Position numbers and translations under genes: made by a program
The notes under the pieces: model-generated
Databases searched by the model: none
Told to the model about the DNA's origin: nothing
What the model saw: only the letters and a program-made list of their open reading frames with translations
Assembly: GCF_958295425.1 (NCBI RefSeq)
Contig: NC_081142.1
Span: 29,855,649-29,919,648, forward strand
Direction: 5' to 3'
Length of the DNA stretch: 64,000 nucleotides
Source of the DNA: Solea solea
Taxonomy: Eukaryota; Chordata; Actinopteri; Pleuronectiformes; Soleidae
Shown: one piece after another, positions 33,342 to 48,900 of the stretch
Layout: each line of letters begins with the position of its first letter
Numbering within the stretch: the stretch's first letter is position 1

Positions 33342-36300
33342 AAATGAGGTTAACATCTTATAAGATATACTTCTGTAACCTCAGTGTTTGATTTTGCAAT
33401 GATTCCACTGTTTGGATGTGTTTTTCTATGTGTGTCTGTTTTTGTGCACATTCAGCAAGTATACGGCTGTTTTCTGATTTTTTTCAATTTTCTACTGTCC
33501 CATAACATAAACCTCACAAATAAAGTTAAAATCTTATAAGATATAATTATATGCCTTCAGTGTTTGATTTTGCAATGATTTCACTGTTTGGATGTGTTTT
33601 TCTATTTGTGTCTGTTTTTGTGCACATTCAGCAAGTGTACGGCTGTTTTCTGATTTTTTTCAATTTTCTATTGTTCCATAACATAAACCTCACAAATAAA
33701 GTTAACATCTTATAAGATATACTTCTGTAACCTCAGTGTTTGATTTTGCAATGATTTCACTGTTTGGATGTGTTTTTCTATTTGTGTCTTTTGTTTTGCA
33801 CATTCAGCAAGTATATGGCTGTTTTCTGATTTTTTTCAAATTTCTATTGTCCCGTAACATAAACCTCATAAATAAAGTTAACATCTTATAAGATATACTT
33901 CTGTTACCTCAGTGTTTGATTTTGCAATGATTTCACTGTTTGGATGTGTTTTTCTATTTGTGTCTTTTGTTGTGCGCATTCAGCAAGTATACAGCTGTTT
34001 TCTGATTTTTTTCAATTTTCTACTGTCCCATAACATAAACCTCACAAATAAAGTTAAAATCTTATAAGATATAGTTATTTACCCTCAGTGTTTGATTTTG
34101 CAATGATTTCACTGTTTGGATGTGTTTTTCTATTTGTGTCTGTTTTGTGCACATTCAGCAAGTATACGGCTGTTTTCTGATTTTTTTCAATTTTCTACTG
34201 TCCCATAACATAAACCTCACAAATAAAGTAAACATCTTATAAGATATTCTTCTGTAACCTCAGTGTTTGATTTCGCAATGATTTCACTGTTTGGATGTGT
34301 TTTTCTATTTGTGTCTTTTGTTGTGCGCATTCAGCAAGTATACAGCTGTTTTCTGATTTTTTTGAATTTTCTACTGTCCCATAACATAAACCTCACAAAT
34401 AAAGTTAAAATCTTATAAGATATAGTTATATGCCTTCAGTGTTTGATTTTGCAATGATTTCACTGTTTGGATGTGTTTTTCTATTTGTGTCTGTTTTTGT
34501 GCACATACAGCAAGTATACGGCTGTTTTCTGATTTTTTTGAATTTTCTACTGTCCCATAACATAAACCTCACAAATGAAGTTAAAATCTTATAAGATATA
34601 GTTATATGCCGTCAGTGTTTGATTTTGCAATGATTTCACTGTTTGGATGTGTTTTTCTATTTGTGTCTGTTTTTGTGCACATTCAGCAAGTATACGGCTG
34701 TTTTCTGATTTTTTTCAATTTTCTACTGTCCCATAACATAAACCTCACAAATAAAGTTAACATCTTATAAGATGTACTTCTGTAACCTCAGTGTTTGATT
34801 TTGCAATGATTTCACTGTTTGGACGTGTTTTTCTATTTGTGTCTGTTTTTGTCCACATTCAGCAAGTATACGGCTGTTTTCTGATTTTTTTCAATTTTCT
34901 ACTGTCCCATAACATAAACCTCACAAATAAAGTTAACATCTTATAAGATATACTTTTGTAACCTCAGTGTTTGATTTTGCAATGATTTCCCTGTTTGGAT
35001 GTGTTTTTCTATTTGTGTCTGTTTTTGTGCGCATTCAGCAAGTATACCGCTGTTTTCTGATTTTTCTCAATTTTCTACTGTCACATAACATAAACCTCAC
35101 AAATAAAGTTAACATCTTATAAGATATACTTCTGTAACCTCAGTGTTTGATTTTGCAATGATTTCACTGTTTGGCTGTGTTTTTCTATTTGTGTCTTTTG
35201 TTGTGCACATTCAGCAAGTATACGGCTGTTTTCTGATTTTTTTCAATTTTCTATTGTCCCGTAACATAAACCTCATAAATAAAGTTAACATCTTATAAGA
35301 TATACTTCTGTAACCTCAGTGTTTGATTTTGCAATGATTTCACTGTTTGGCTGTGTTTTTCTATTTGTTTCTGTTTTTGTGCGCATTCAGCAAGTATACG
35401 GCTGTTTCTGATTTTTTTCAATTTTCTACTGTCCCATAACATAAATCTCACAAATAAAGTTAACATCTTATAAGATATAGTTATATGCCGCCAGCGTTTG
35501 ATTTTGCAATGATTTCACTGTTTGGATGTGTTTTTCTATTTGTGTCTATTTTTGTGCACATTCAGCAAGTGTACGGTTGTTTTCTGATTTTTTTCAATTT
35601 TCTACTGTCCCATAACATATAACCTCACAAATAAAGTTAACATCTTATAAGATATACTTCTGTAACCTCAGTGTTTGATTTTGCAATGATTTCACTGTTT
35701 GGATGTGTTTTTCTATGTGTGTCTGTTTTTGTGCACATTCAGCAAGTATACGGCTGTTTTCTGATTTTTTTGAATTTTCTACTGTCCCATAACATAAACC
35801 TCACAAATAAAGTTAAAATCTTATAAGATATAGTTATATGCCTTCAGTTTTTGATTTTGCAATGATTTCACTGTTTGGATGTGTTTTTCTATTTGTGTCT
35901 GTTTTTGTGCACATACAGCAAGTATACGGCTGTTTTCTGATTTTTTTGAATTTTCTACTGTCCCATAACATAAACCTCACAAATGAAGTTAAAATCTTAT
36001 AAGATATAGTTATATGCCGTCAGTGTTTGATTTTGCAATGATTTCACTGTTTGGATGTGTTTTTCTATTTGTGTCTGTTTTTGTGCACATTCAGCAAGTA
36101 TACGGCTGTTTTCTGATTTTTTTCAATTTTCTACTGTCCCATAACATAAACCTCACAAATGAGGTTAACATCTTATAAGATATACTTCTGTAACCTCAGT
36201 GTTTGATTTTGCAATGATTTCACTGTTTGGATGTGTTTTTCTATGTGTGTCTGTTTTTGTGCACATTCAGCAAGTATACGGCTGTTTTCTGATTTTTTTC

Positions 36301-39150
36301 AATTTTCTACTGTCCCATAACATAAACCTCACAAATAAAGTTAAAATCTTATAAGATATAATTATATGCCTTCAGTGTTTGATTTTGCAATGATTTCACT
36401 GTTTGGATGTGTTTTTCTATTTGTGTCTGTTTTTGTGCACATTCAGCAAGTGTACGGCTGTTTTCTGATTTTTTTCAATTTTCTATTGTTCCATAACATA
36501 AACCTCACAAATAAAGTTAACATCTTATAAGATATACTTCTGTAACCTCAGTGTTTGATTTTGCAATGATTTCACTGTTTGGATGTGTTTTTCTATTTGT
36601 GTCTTTTGTTTTGCACATTCAGCAAGTATATGGCTGTTTTCTGATTTTTTTCAAATTTCTATTGTCCCGTAACATAAACCTCATAAATAAAGTTAACATC
36701 TTATAAGATATACTTCTGTTACCTCAGTGTTTGATTTTGCAATGATTTCACTGTTTGGATGTGTTTTTCTATTTGTGTCTTTTGTTGTGCGCATTCAGCA
36801 AGTATACAGCTGTTTTCTGATTTTTTTCAATTTTCTACTGTCCCATAACATAAACCTCACAAATAAAGTTAAAATCTTATAAGATATAGTTATTTACCCT
36901 CAGTGTTTGATTTTGCAATGATTTCACTGTTTGGATGTGTTTTTCTATTTGTGTCTGTTTTGTGCACATTCAGCAAGTATACGGCTGTTTTCTGATTTTT
37001 TTCAATTTTCTACTGTCCCATAACATAAACCTCACAAATAAAGTAAACATCTTATAAGATATTCTTCTGTAACCTCAGTGTTTGATTTCGCAATGATTTC
37101 ACTGTTTGGATGTGTTTTTCTATTTGTGTCTTTTGTTGTGCGCATTCAGCAAGTATACAGCTGTTTTCTGATTTTTTTGAATTTTCTACTGTCCCATAAC
37201 ATAAACCTCACAAATAAAGTTAAAATCTTATAAGATATAGTTATATGCCTTCAGTGTTTGATTTTGCAATGATTTCACTGTTTGGATGTGTTTTTCTATT
37301 TGTGTCTGTTTTTGTGCACATACAGCAAGTATACGGCTGTTTTCTGATTTTTTTGAATTTTCTACTGTCCCATAACATAAACCTCACAAATGAAGTTAAA
37401 ATCTTATAAGATATAGTTATATGCCGTCAGTGTTTGATTTTGCAATGATTTCACTGTTTGGATGTGTTTTTCTATTTGTGTCTGTTTTTGTGCACATTCA
37501 GCAAGTATACGGCTGTTTTCTGATTTTTTTCAATTTTCTACTGTCCCATAACATAAACCTCACAAATAAAGTTAACATCTTATAAGATGTACTTCTGTAA
37601 CCTCAGTGTTTGATTTTGCAATGATTTCACTGTTTGGACGTGTTTTTCTATTTGTGTCTGTTTTTGTCCACATTCAGCAAGTATACGGCTGTTTTCTGAT
37701 TTTTTTCAATTTTCTACTGTCCCATAACATAAACCTCACAAATAAAGTTAACATCTTATAAGATATACTTTTGTAACCTCAGTGTTTGATTTTGCAATGA
37801 TTTCCCTGTTTGGATGTGTTTTTCTATTTGTGTCTGTTTTTGTGCGCATTCAGCAAGTATACCGCTGTTTTCTGATTTTTCTCAATTTTCTACTGTCACA
37901 TAACATAAACCTCACAAATAAAGTTAACATCTTATAAGATATACTTCTGTAACCTCAGTGTTTGATTTTGCAATGATTTCACTGTTTGGCTGTGTTTTTC
38001 TATTTGTGTCTTTTGTTGTGCACATTCAGCAAGTATACGGCTGTTTTCTGATTTTTTTCAATTTTCTATTGTCCCGTAACATAAACCTCATAAATAAAGT
38101 TAACATCTTATAAGATATACTTCTGTAACCTCAGTGTTTGATTTTGCAATGATTTCACTGTTTGGCTGTGTTTTTCTATTTGTTTCTGTTTTTGTGCGCA
38201 TTCAGCAAGTATACGGCTGTTTCTGATTTTTTTCAATTTTCTACTGTCCCATAACATAAATCTCACAAATAAAGTTAACATCTTATAAGATATAGTTATA
38301 TGCCGCCAGCGTTTGATTTTGCAATGATTTCACTGTTTGGATGTGTTTTTCTATTTGTGTCTATTTTTGTGCACATTCAGCAAGTGTACGGTTGTTTTCT
38401 GATTTTTTTCAATTTTCTACTGTCCCATAACATATAACCTCACAAATAAAGTTAACATCTTATAAGATATACTTCTGTAACCTCAGTGTTTGATTTTGCA
38501 ATGATTTCACTGTTTGGATGTGTTTTTCTATGTGTGTCTGTTTTTGTGCACATTCAGCAAGTATACGGCTGTTTTCTGATTTTTTTGAATTTTCTACTGT
38601 CCCATAACATAAACCTCACAAATAAAGTTAAAATCTTATAAGATATAGTTATATGCCTTCAGTTTTTGATTTTGCAATGATTTCACTGTTTGGATGTGTT
38701 TTTCTATTTGTGTCTGTTTTTGTGCACATACAGCAAGTATACGGCTGTTTTCTGATTTTTTTGAATTTTCTACTGTCCCATAACATAAACCTCACAAATG
38801 AAGTTAAAATCTTATAAGATATAGTTATATGCCGTCAGTGTTTGATTTTGCAATGATTTCACTGTTTGGATGTGTTTTTCTATTTGTGTCTGTTTTTGTG
38901 CACATTCAGCAAGTATACGGCTGTTTTCTGATTTTTTTCAATTTTCTACTGTCCCATAACATAAACCTCACAAATGAGGTTAACATCTTATAAGATATAC
39001 TTCTGTAACCTCAGTGTTTGATTTTGCAATGATTTCACTGTTTGGATGTGTTTTTCTATGTGTGTCTGTTTTTGTGCACATTCAGCAAGTATACGGCTGT
39101 TTTCTGATTTTTTTCAATTTTCTACTGTCCCATAACATAAACCTCACAAA
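33341..39150 (+). repeat. Higher-order repeat, 2815-bp period, two copies
   Basis: Sixteen-monomer blocks repeat at 2815 bp: CAAATGAGGT at 33341/36156/38971, GATGTACTT at 34771/37586, TCACATAACA at 35081/37896 and CATATAACC at 35616/38431. The marker CAAATGAGGT also closes the 3326-bp blocks, so both higher-order periods break at the same monomer. The match fades after about 39150. Confidence 0.9.
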
Positions 39151-42100
39151 TAAAGTTAAAATCTTATAAGATATAGTTATATGCCTTCAGTGTTTGATTT
39201 TGCAATGATTTCACTGTTTGGATGTGTTTTTCTATTTGTGTCTTTTGTTGTGCACATTCAGCAAGTATACGGCTGTTTTCTGATTTTTTTCAATTTTCTA
39301 CTGTCCCATAACATAAACCTCACAAATAAAGTTAACATCTTATAAGATATACTTCTGTAACCTCAGTGTTTGATTTTGCAATGATTTCACTGTTTGGATG
39401 TGTTTTTCTATTTGTGTCTTTTGTTGTGCACATTCAGCAAGTATACGGCTGTTTTCTGATTTTTTTGAATTTTCTACTGTCCCATAACATAAACCTCACA
39501 AATAAAGTTAAAATCTTATAAGATATAGTTATATGCCTTCAGTGTTTGATTTTGCAATGATTTCACTGTTTGGACGTGTTTTTCTATTTGTGTCTGTTTT
39601 TGTGCACATTCAGCAAGTATACGGCTGTTTTCTGATTTTTTTCAATTTTCTACTGTCCCATAACATAAACCTCACAAATAAAGTTAACATCTTATAAGAT
39701 ATACTTCTGTAACCTCAGTGTTTGATTTTGCAATGATTTCACTGTTTGGATGTGTTTTTCTATTTGTGTCTGTTTTTGTGCGCATTCAGCAAGTATACGG
39801 CTGTTTTCTGATTTTTTTGAATTTTCTACTGTCCCATAACATAAACCTCACAAATAAAGTTAAAATCTTATAAGATATAGTTATATGCCTTCAGTGTTTG
39901 ATTTTGCAATGATTTCACTGTTTGGACGTGTTTTTCTATTTGTGTCTGTTTTTGTGCACATTCAGCAAGTATACGGCTGTTTTCTGATTTTTTTCAATTT
40001 TCTACTGTCCCATAACATAAACCTCACAAATAAAGTTAACATCTTATAAGATATACTTTTGTAACCTCAGTGTTTGATTTTGCAATGATTTCCCTGTTTG
40101 GATGTGTTTTTCTATTTGTGTCTTTTGTTGTGCACATTCAGCAAGTATACGGCTGTTTTCTGATTTTTTTCAATTTTCTATTGTCCCGTAACATAAACCT
40201 CATAAATAAAGTTAACATCTTATAAGATATACTTCTGTAACCTCAGTGTTTGATTTTGCAATGATTTCACTGTTTGGATGTGTTTTTCTATTTGTGTCTG
40301 TTTTTGTGCGCATTCAGCAAGTATACGGCTGTTTTCTGATTTTTTTCAATTTTCTACTGTCCCATAACATAAATCTCACAAATAAAGTTAACATCTTATA
40401 AGATATAGTTATATGCCGCCAGTGTTTGATTTTGCAATGATTTCACTGTTTGGATGTGTTTTTCTATTTGTGTCTTTTGTTGTGCACATTCAGCAAGTAT
40501 ACGGCTGTTTTCTGATTTTTTTAAATTTTCTACTGTCCCATAACATAAACCTCACAAATAAAGTTAACATCTTATAAGATATACTTCTGTAACCTCAGTG
40601 TTTGATTTTGCAATGATTTCACTGTTTGGATGTGTTTTTCTATTTGTGTCTTTTGTTGTGCACATTCAGCAAGTATACGGCTGTTTCTGATATTTTTCAA
40701 TTTTCTACTGTCCCATAACATAAACCTCACAAATAAAGTTAACATCTTATAAGATATACTTCTGTAACCTCAGTGTTTGATTTTGCAATGATTTCACTGT
40801 TTGGATGTGTTTTTCTATTTGTGTCGGTTTTGTGCACATTCAGCAAGTATACGGCTGTTTTCTGATTTTTTTCAATTTTCTACTGTCCCATAACATAAAC
40901 CTCACAAATAAAGTTAACATCTTATGAGATATAGTTATATACCTTCAGTGTTTGATTTTGCAATGATTTCACTGTTTGGATGTGTTTTTCTATGTGTGTC
41001 TGTTCTTGAGCACATTCAGCAAGTATACGGCTGTTTTCTGATTTTTTTCAATTTTCTATTGTCCCGTAACATAAACCTCATAAATAAAGTTAACATCTTA
41101 TAAGATATACTTCTGCAACCTCAGTGTTTGATTTTGCAATGATTTCACTGTTTGGATGTGTTTTTCTATTTGTGTCTTTTGTTGTGCACATTCAGCAAGT
41201 ATACGGCTGTTTTCTGATTTTTTTCAATTTTCTACTGTCCCATAACATAAACCTCACAAATAAAGTTAACATCTTATGAGATATAGTTATATACCTTCAG
41301 TGTTTGATTTTGCAATGATTTCACTGTTTGGATGTGTTTTTCTATTTGTGTCTGTTTTTGTGCACATTCAGCAAGTATACGGCTGTTTTCTGATTTTTTT
41401 CAATTTTCTACTGTCCCATAACATAAACCTCACAAATAAAGTTAAAATCTTATAAGATATAGTTATATGCCGCCAGTGTTTGATTTTGCAATGATTTCAC
41501 TGTTTGGATGTGTTTTTCTATTTGTGTCTTTTGTTGTGCACATTCAGCAAGTATACGGCTGTTTTCTGATTTTTTTTAATTTTCTACTGTCCCATAACAT
41601 AAATCTCACAAATAAAGTTAACATCTTATAAGATATAGTTATATGCCGCCAGTGTTTGATTTTGCAATGATTTCACTGTTTGGATGTGTTTTTCTATTTG
41701 TGTCTTTTGTTGTGCACATTCAGCAAGTATACGGCTGTTTTCTGATTTTTTTCAATTTTCTACTGTCCCATAACATAAACCTCACAAATAAAGTTAACAT
41801 CTTATAAGATATACTTCTGTAACCTCAGTGTTTGATTTTGCAATGATTTCACTGTTTGGATGTGTTTTTCTATTTGTGTCTTTTGTTGTGCACATTCAGC
41901 AAGTATACGGCTGTTTCTGATTTTTTTCAATTTTCTACTGTCCCATAACATAAACCTCACAAATAAAGTTAACATCTTATAAGATATACTTCTGTAACCT
42001 CAGTGTTTGATTTTGCAATGATTTCACTGTTTGGATGTGTTTTTCTATTTGTGTCTGTTTTTGTGCACATTCAGCAAGTATACGGCTGTTTTCTGATTTT

Positions 42101-42479
42101 TTTCAATTTTCTACTGTCCCATAACATAAACCTCACAAATAAAGTTAAAAACTTATAAGATATAGTTATATGCCGCCAGTGTTTGATTTTGCAATGATTT
42201 CACTGTTTGGATGTGTTTTTCGATTTGTGTCTGTTTTTGTGCACATTCAGCAAGTATACGGCTGTTTTCTGATTTTTTTCAATTTTCTACTGTCCCATTA
42301 CATATAACCTCACAAATAAAGTTAACATCTTATAAGATATACTTCTGTAACCTCAGTGTTTGATTTTGCAATGATTTCACTGTTTGGATGTGTTTTTCTA
42401 TGTGTGTCTGTTTTTGTGCACATTCAGCAAGTATACGGCTGTTTTCTGATTTTTTTTTATTTTCTACTGTCCCATAACA

Positions 42480-44941
42480 TAAACCTCACAAATAAAGTTA
42501 AAATCTTATAAGATATAGTTATATGCCGCCAGTGTTTGATTTTGCAATGATTTCACTGTTTGGATGTGTTTTTCTATTTGTGTCTTTTGTTGTGCACATT
42601 CAGCAAGTATATGGCTGTTTTCTGATTTTTTTCAATTTTCTACTGTCCCATAACATAAACGTCACAAATAAAGTTAAAAACTTATAAGATATAGTTATAT
42701 ACCTTCAGTGTTTGATTTTGCAATGATTTCACTTTTTGGATGTGTTTTTCTATTTGTGTCTGTTTTTGTGCACATTCAGCAAGTATACGGCTGTTTTCTG
42801 ATTTTTTTCAATTTTCTATTGTCCCGTAACATAAACCTCATAAATAAAGTTAACATCTTATAAGATATACTTCTGTAACCTCAGTGTTTGATTTTGCAAT
42901 GATTTCACTGTTTGGATGTGTTTTTCTATTTGTGTCTGTTTTGTGCACATTCAGCAAGTATACGGCTGTTTTCTGATTTTTTTCAATTTTCTACTGTCCC
43001 ATAACATAAACCTCACAAATAAAGTTAAAATCTTATAAGATATAGTTATATGCCGCCAGTGTTTGATTTTGCAATGATTTCACTGTTTGGATGTGTTTTT
43101 CTATTTGTGTCTGTTTTTGTGCACATTCAGCAAGTATACGGCTGTTTTCTGATTTTTTTCAATTTTCTACTGTCCCATAACATAAACCTCACAAATAAAG
43201 TTAACATCTTATAAGATATACTTCTGTAACCTCAGTGTTTGATTTTGCAATGATTTCACTGTTTGGATGTGTTTTTCTATTTGTGTCTGTTTTTGTGCAC
43301 ATTCAGCAAGTATACGGCTGTTTTCTGATTTTTTTCAATTTTCTACTGTCCCATAACATAAACCTCACAAATAAAGTTAACATCTTATAAGATATAGTTA
43401 TATACCTTCAGTGTTTGATTTTGCAATGATTTCACTGTTTGGAAGTGTTTTTCTATTTGTGTCTGTTTTGTGCACATTCAGCAAGTATACGGCTGTTTTC
43501 TGATTTTTTTCAATTTTCTACTGTCCCATAACATAAACCTCACAAATAAAGTTAACATCTTATAAGATATACTTCTGTAACCCTCAGTGTTTGATTTTGC
43601 AATGATTTCACTGTTTGGATGTGTTTTTCTATGTGTGTCTGTTTTTGTGCACATTCAGCAAGTATACGGCTGTTTTCTGATTTTTTTCAATTTTCTACTG
43701 TCCCATAACATAAACCTCACAAATAAAGTTAAAATCTTATAAGATATAGTTATATGCCGCCAGTGTTTGATTTTGCAATGATTTCACTGTTTGGATGTGT
43801 TTTTCTATTTGTGTCTTTTGTTGTGCACATTCAGCAAGTATATGGCTGTTTTCTGATTTTTTTCAATTTTCTACTGTCCCATAACATAAACGTCACAAAT
43901 AAAGTTAAAAACTTATAAGATATAGTTATATACCTTCAGTGTTTGATTTTGCAATGATTTCACTTTTTGGATGTGTTTTTCTATTTGTGTCTGTTTTTGT
44001 GCACATTCAGCAAGTATACGGCTGTTTTCTGATTTTTTTCAATTTTCTATTGTCCCGTAACATAAACCTCATAAATAAAGTTAACATCTTATAAGATATA
44101 CTTCTGTAACCTCAGTGTTTGATTTTGCAATGATTTCACTGTTTGGATGTGTTTTTCTATTTGTGTCTGTTTTGTGCACATTCAGCAAGTATACGGCTGT
44201 TTTCTGATTTTTTTCAATTTTCTACTGTCCCATAACATAAACCTCACAAATAAAGTTAAAATCTTATAAGATATAGTTATATGCCGCCAGTGTTTGATTT
44301 TGCAATGATTTCACTGTTTGGATGTGTTTTTCTATTTGTGTCTGTTTTTGTGCACATTCAGCAAGTATACGGCTGTTTTCTGATTTTTTTCAATTTTCTA
44401 CTGTCCCATAACATAAATCTCACAAATAAAGTTAACATCTTATAAGATATAGTTATATGCCGCCAGTGTTTGATTTTGCAATGATTTCACTGTTTGGATG
44501 TGTTTTTCTATTTGTGTCTTTTGTTGTGCACATTCAGCAAGTATACGGCTGTTTTCTGATTTTTTTCAATTTTCTACTGTCCCATAACATAAACCTCACA
44601 AATAAAGTTAACATCTTATAAGATATAGTTATATACCTTCAGTGTTTGATTTTGCAATGATTTCACTGTTTGGAAGTGTTTTTCTATTTGTGTCTGTTTT
44701 GTGCACATTCAGCAAGTATACGGCTGTTTTCTGATTTTTTTCAATTTTCTACTGTCCCATAACATAAACCTCACAAATAAAGTTAACATCTTATAAGATA
44801 TACTTCTGTAACCCTCAGTGTTTGATTTTGCAATGATTTCACTGTTTGGATGTGTTTTTCTATGTGTGTCTGTTTTTGTGCACATTCAGCAAGTATACGG
44901 CTGTTTTCTGATTTTTTTTTATTTTCTACTGTCCCATAACA
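42480..44941 (+). repeat. Higher-order repeat, 1231-bp period, two copies
   Basis: Seven-monomer blocks: CGTCACAAAT at 42660/43891, ACTTTTTGG at 42731/43962, GGAAGTGTT at 43441/44672 and CCCTCAG at 43581/44812. At least one monomer has been swapped between copies (about 43180 versus 44410). An AT-tract variant at 42449 recurs 2462 bp later, exactly two periods. Confidence 0.8.
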
Positions 44942-45984
44942 TAAACCTCACAAATAAAGTTAAAATCTTATAAGATATAGTTATATGCCGCCAGTGTTTG
45001 ATTTTGCAATGATTTCACTGTTTGGATGTGTTTTTCTATTTGTGTCTTTTGTTGTGCACATTCAGCAAGTATACGGCTGTTTTCTGATTTTTTTTAATTT
45101 TCTACTGTCCCATAACATAAATCTCACAAATAAAGTTAACATCTTATAAGATATAGTTATATGCCGCCAGTGTTTGATTTTGCAATGATTTCACTGTTTG
45201 GATGTGTTTTTCTATTTGTGTCTTTTGTTGTGCACATTCAGCAAGTATACGGCTGTTTTCTGATTTTTTTCAATTTTCTACTGTCCCATAACATAAACCT
45301 CACAAATAAAGTTAAAATCTTATAAGATATAGTTATATGCCTTCAGTGTTTGATTTTGCAATGATTTCACTGTTTGGATGTGTTTTTCTATTTGTGTCTG
45401 TTTTTGTGCACATTCAGCAAGTATACGGCTGTTTTCTGATTTTTTTCAATTTTCTACTGTCGCATAACATAAACCTCACAAATAAAGTTAACATCTTATA
45501 AGATATACTTCTGTACCCTCAGTGTTTGATGTTGCAATGATTTCACTGTTTGGATGTGTTTTTCCGTTTGTGTCTGTTTTTGTGCGCATTCAGCAAGTAT
45601 ACGGCTGTTTTCTGATTTTTTTCAATTTTCTACTGTCCCATAACATAAACCTCACAAATAAAGTTAACGTCTTATAAGATATACTTCTGTACCCTCAGTG
45701 TTTGATTTTGCAATGATTTCACTGTTTGGATGTGTTTTTCTATTTGTGTCTGTTTTTGTGCACATTCAGCAAGTATATGGCTGTTTTCAGATTTTTTTCA
45801 ATTTTCTACTGTCCCATAACATAAACCTCACAAATAAAGTTAAAAACTTATAAGATATAGTTATATACCTTCAGTGTTTGATTTTGCAATGATTTCACTG
45901 TTTGGATGTGTTTTTCTATTTGTGTCTGTTTTTGTGCACATTCAGCAAGTATACGGCTGTTTTCTGATTTTTTTCAATTTTCTA

Positions 45985-48900
45985 CTGTCCCATAACATAA
46001 ACCTCACAAATAAAGTTAACATCTTACAAGATATACTTCTGTAACCTCAGTGTTTGATTTTGCATGATTTCACTGTTTGGATGTGTTTTTCTATTTGTGT
46101 CTGTTTTTGTGCGCATTCAGCAAGTATACGGCTGTTTTCTGATTTTTTTCAATTTTCTACTGTCCCATAACATAAACCTCACAAATAAAGTTAACATCTT
46201 ATAAGATATAGTTATATACCTTCAGTGTTTGATTTTGCAATGATTTCACTGTTTGGATGTGTTTTTCTATTTGTGTCTGTTTTGTGCACATTCAGCAAGT
46301 ATACGGCTGTTTTCTGATTTTTTTTCAATTTTCTACTGTCCCATAACATAAACCTCACAAATAAAGTTAAAATCTTATAAGATATAGTTATATGCCGCCA
46401 GTGTTTGATTTTGCAATGATTTCACTGTTTGGATGTGTTTTTCTATTTGTGTCTGTTTTTGTGCACATTCAGCAAGTATACGGCTGTTTTCTGATTTTTT
46501 TCAATTTTCTACTGTCCCATAACATAAATCTCACAAATAAAGTTAACATCTTATAAGATATAGTTATATGCCGCCAGTGTTTGATTTTGCAATGATTTCA
46601 CTGTTTGGATGTGTTTTTCTATTTGTGTCTTTTGTTGTGCACATTCAGCAAGTATACGGCTGTTTTCTGATTTTTTTCAATTTTCTACTGTCCCATAACA
46701 TAAACCTCACAAATAAAGTTAACATCTTATAAGATATAGTTATATACCTTCAGTGTTTGATTTTGCAATGATTTCACTGTTTGGATGTGTTTTTCTATTT
46801 GTGTCTGTTTTTGTGCACATTCAGCAAGTATACGGCTGTTTTCTGATTTTTTTCAATTTTCTACTGTCCCATAACATAAACCTCACAAAAATATTGTTAA
46901 CATCTTATAAGATATACTTCTGTACCCTCAGTTTTTGATTTTGCAATGATTTCACTGTTTGGACGTGTTTTTCTATGTGTGTCTGTTTTTGTGCACATTC
47001 AGCAAGTATACGGCTGTTTTCTGATTTTTTTCAATTTTCTACTGTCCCATTACATATAACCTCACAAATAAAGTTAACATCTTATAAGATATACTTCTGG
47101 AACCTCAGTGTTTGATTTTGCAATGATTTCACTGTTTGGATGTGTTTTTCTATGTGTGTCTGTTTTTGTGCACATTCAGCAAGTGTACGGCTGTTTTCTG
47201 ATTTTTTTCAATTTTCTACTGTCCCATAACATAAACCTCACAAATAAAGTTAACATCTTATAAGATATAGTTATATACCTTCAGTGTTTGATTTTGCAAT
47301 GATTTCACTGTTCGGATGTGTTTTTCTATGTGTGTCTGTTTTTGTGCACATTCAGCAAGTATACGGCTGTTTTCTGATTTTTTTTAATTTTCTACTGTCC
47401 CATAACATAAACCTCACAAATAAAGTTAAAAACTTATAAGATATAGTTATATACCTTCAGTGTTTGATTTTGCAATGATTTCACTGTTTGGATGTGTTTT
47501 TCTATTTGTGTCTGTTTTTGTGCGCATTCAGCAAGTATACGGCTGTTTTCTGATTTTTTTCAATTTTCTACTGTCCCATAACATAAACCTCACAAATAAA
47601 GTTAACATCTTACAAGATATACTTCTGTAACCTCAGTGTTTGATTTTGCATGATTTCACTGTTTGGATGTGTTTTTCTATTTGTGTCTGTTTTTGTGCGC
47701 ATTCAGCAAGTATACGGCTGTTTTCTGATTTTTTTCAATTTTCTACTGTCCCATAACATAAACCTCACAAATAAAGTTAACATCTTATAAGATATAGTTA
47801 TATACCTTCAGTGTTTGATTTTGCAATGATTTCACTGTTTGGATGTGTTTTTCTATTTGTGTCTGTTTTGTGCACATTCAGCAAGTATACGGCTGTTTTC
47901 TGATTTTTTTCAATTTTCTACTGTCCCATAACATAAACCTCACAAATAAAGTTAAAATCTTATAAGATATAGTTATATGCCGCCAGTGTTTGATTTTGCA
48001 ATGATTTCACTGTTTGGATGTGTTTTTCTATTTGTGTCTGTTTTTGTGCACATTCAGCAAGTATACGGCTGTTTTCTGATTTTTTTCAATTTTCTACTGT
48101 CCCATAACATAAACCTCACAAATAAAGTTAACATCTTATAAGATATACTTCTGTAACCTCAGTGTTTGATTTTGCAATGATTTCACTGTTTGGATGTGTT
48201 TTTCTATTTGTGTCTGTTTTTGTGCACATTCAGCAAGTATACGGCTGTTTTCTGATTTTTTTCAATTTTCTACTGTCCCATAACATAAACCTCACAAATA
48301 AAGTTAACATCTTATAAGATATAGTTATATACCTTCAGTGTTTGATTTTGCAATGATTTCACTGTTTGGATGTGTTTTTCTATGTGTGTCTGTTCTTGTG
48401 CACATTCAGCAAGTATACGGCTGTTTTCTGATTTTTTTTAATTTTCTACTGTACCATAACATAAACCTCACAAATAAAGTTAAAATCTTATAAGATATAG
48501 TTATATGCCGCCAGTGTTTGATTTTGCAATGATTTCACTGTTTGGATGTGTTTTTCTATTTGTGTCTGTTTTGTGCACATTCAGCAAGTATACGGCTGTT
48601 TTCTGATTTTTTTCAATTTTCTACTGTCCCATAACATAAACCTCACAAATAAAGTTAACATCTTATAAGATATACTTCTGTAACCTCAGTGTTTGATTTT
48701 GCAATGATTTCACTGTTTGGATGTGTTTTTCTATTTGTGTCTGTTTTTGTGCGTATTCAGCAAGTATACGGCTGTTTTCTGATTTTTTTCAATTTTCTAC
48801 TGTCCCATAACATAAACCTCACAAATAAAGTTAACATCTTATAAGATATACTTCTGTACCCTCAGTGTTTGATTTTGCAATGATTTCACTGTTTGGATGT

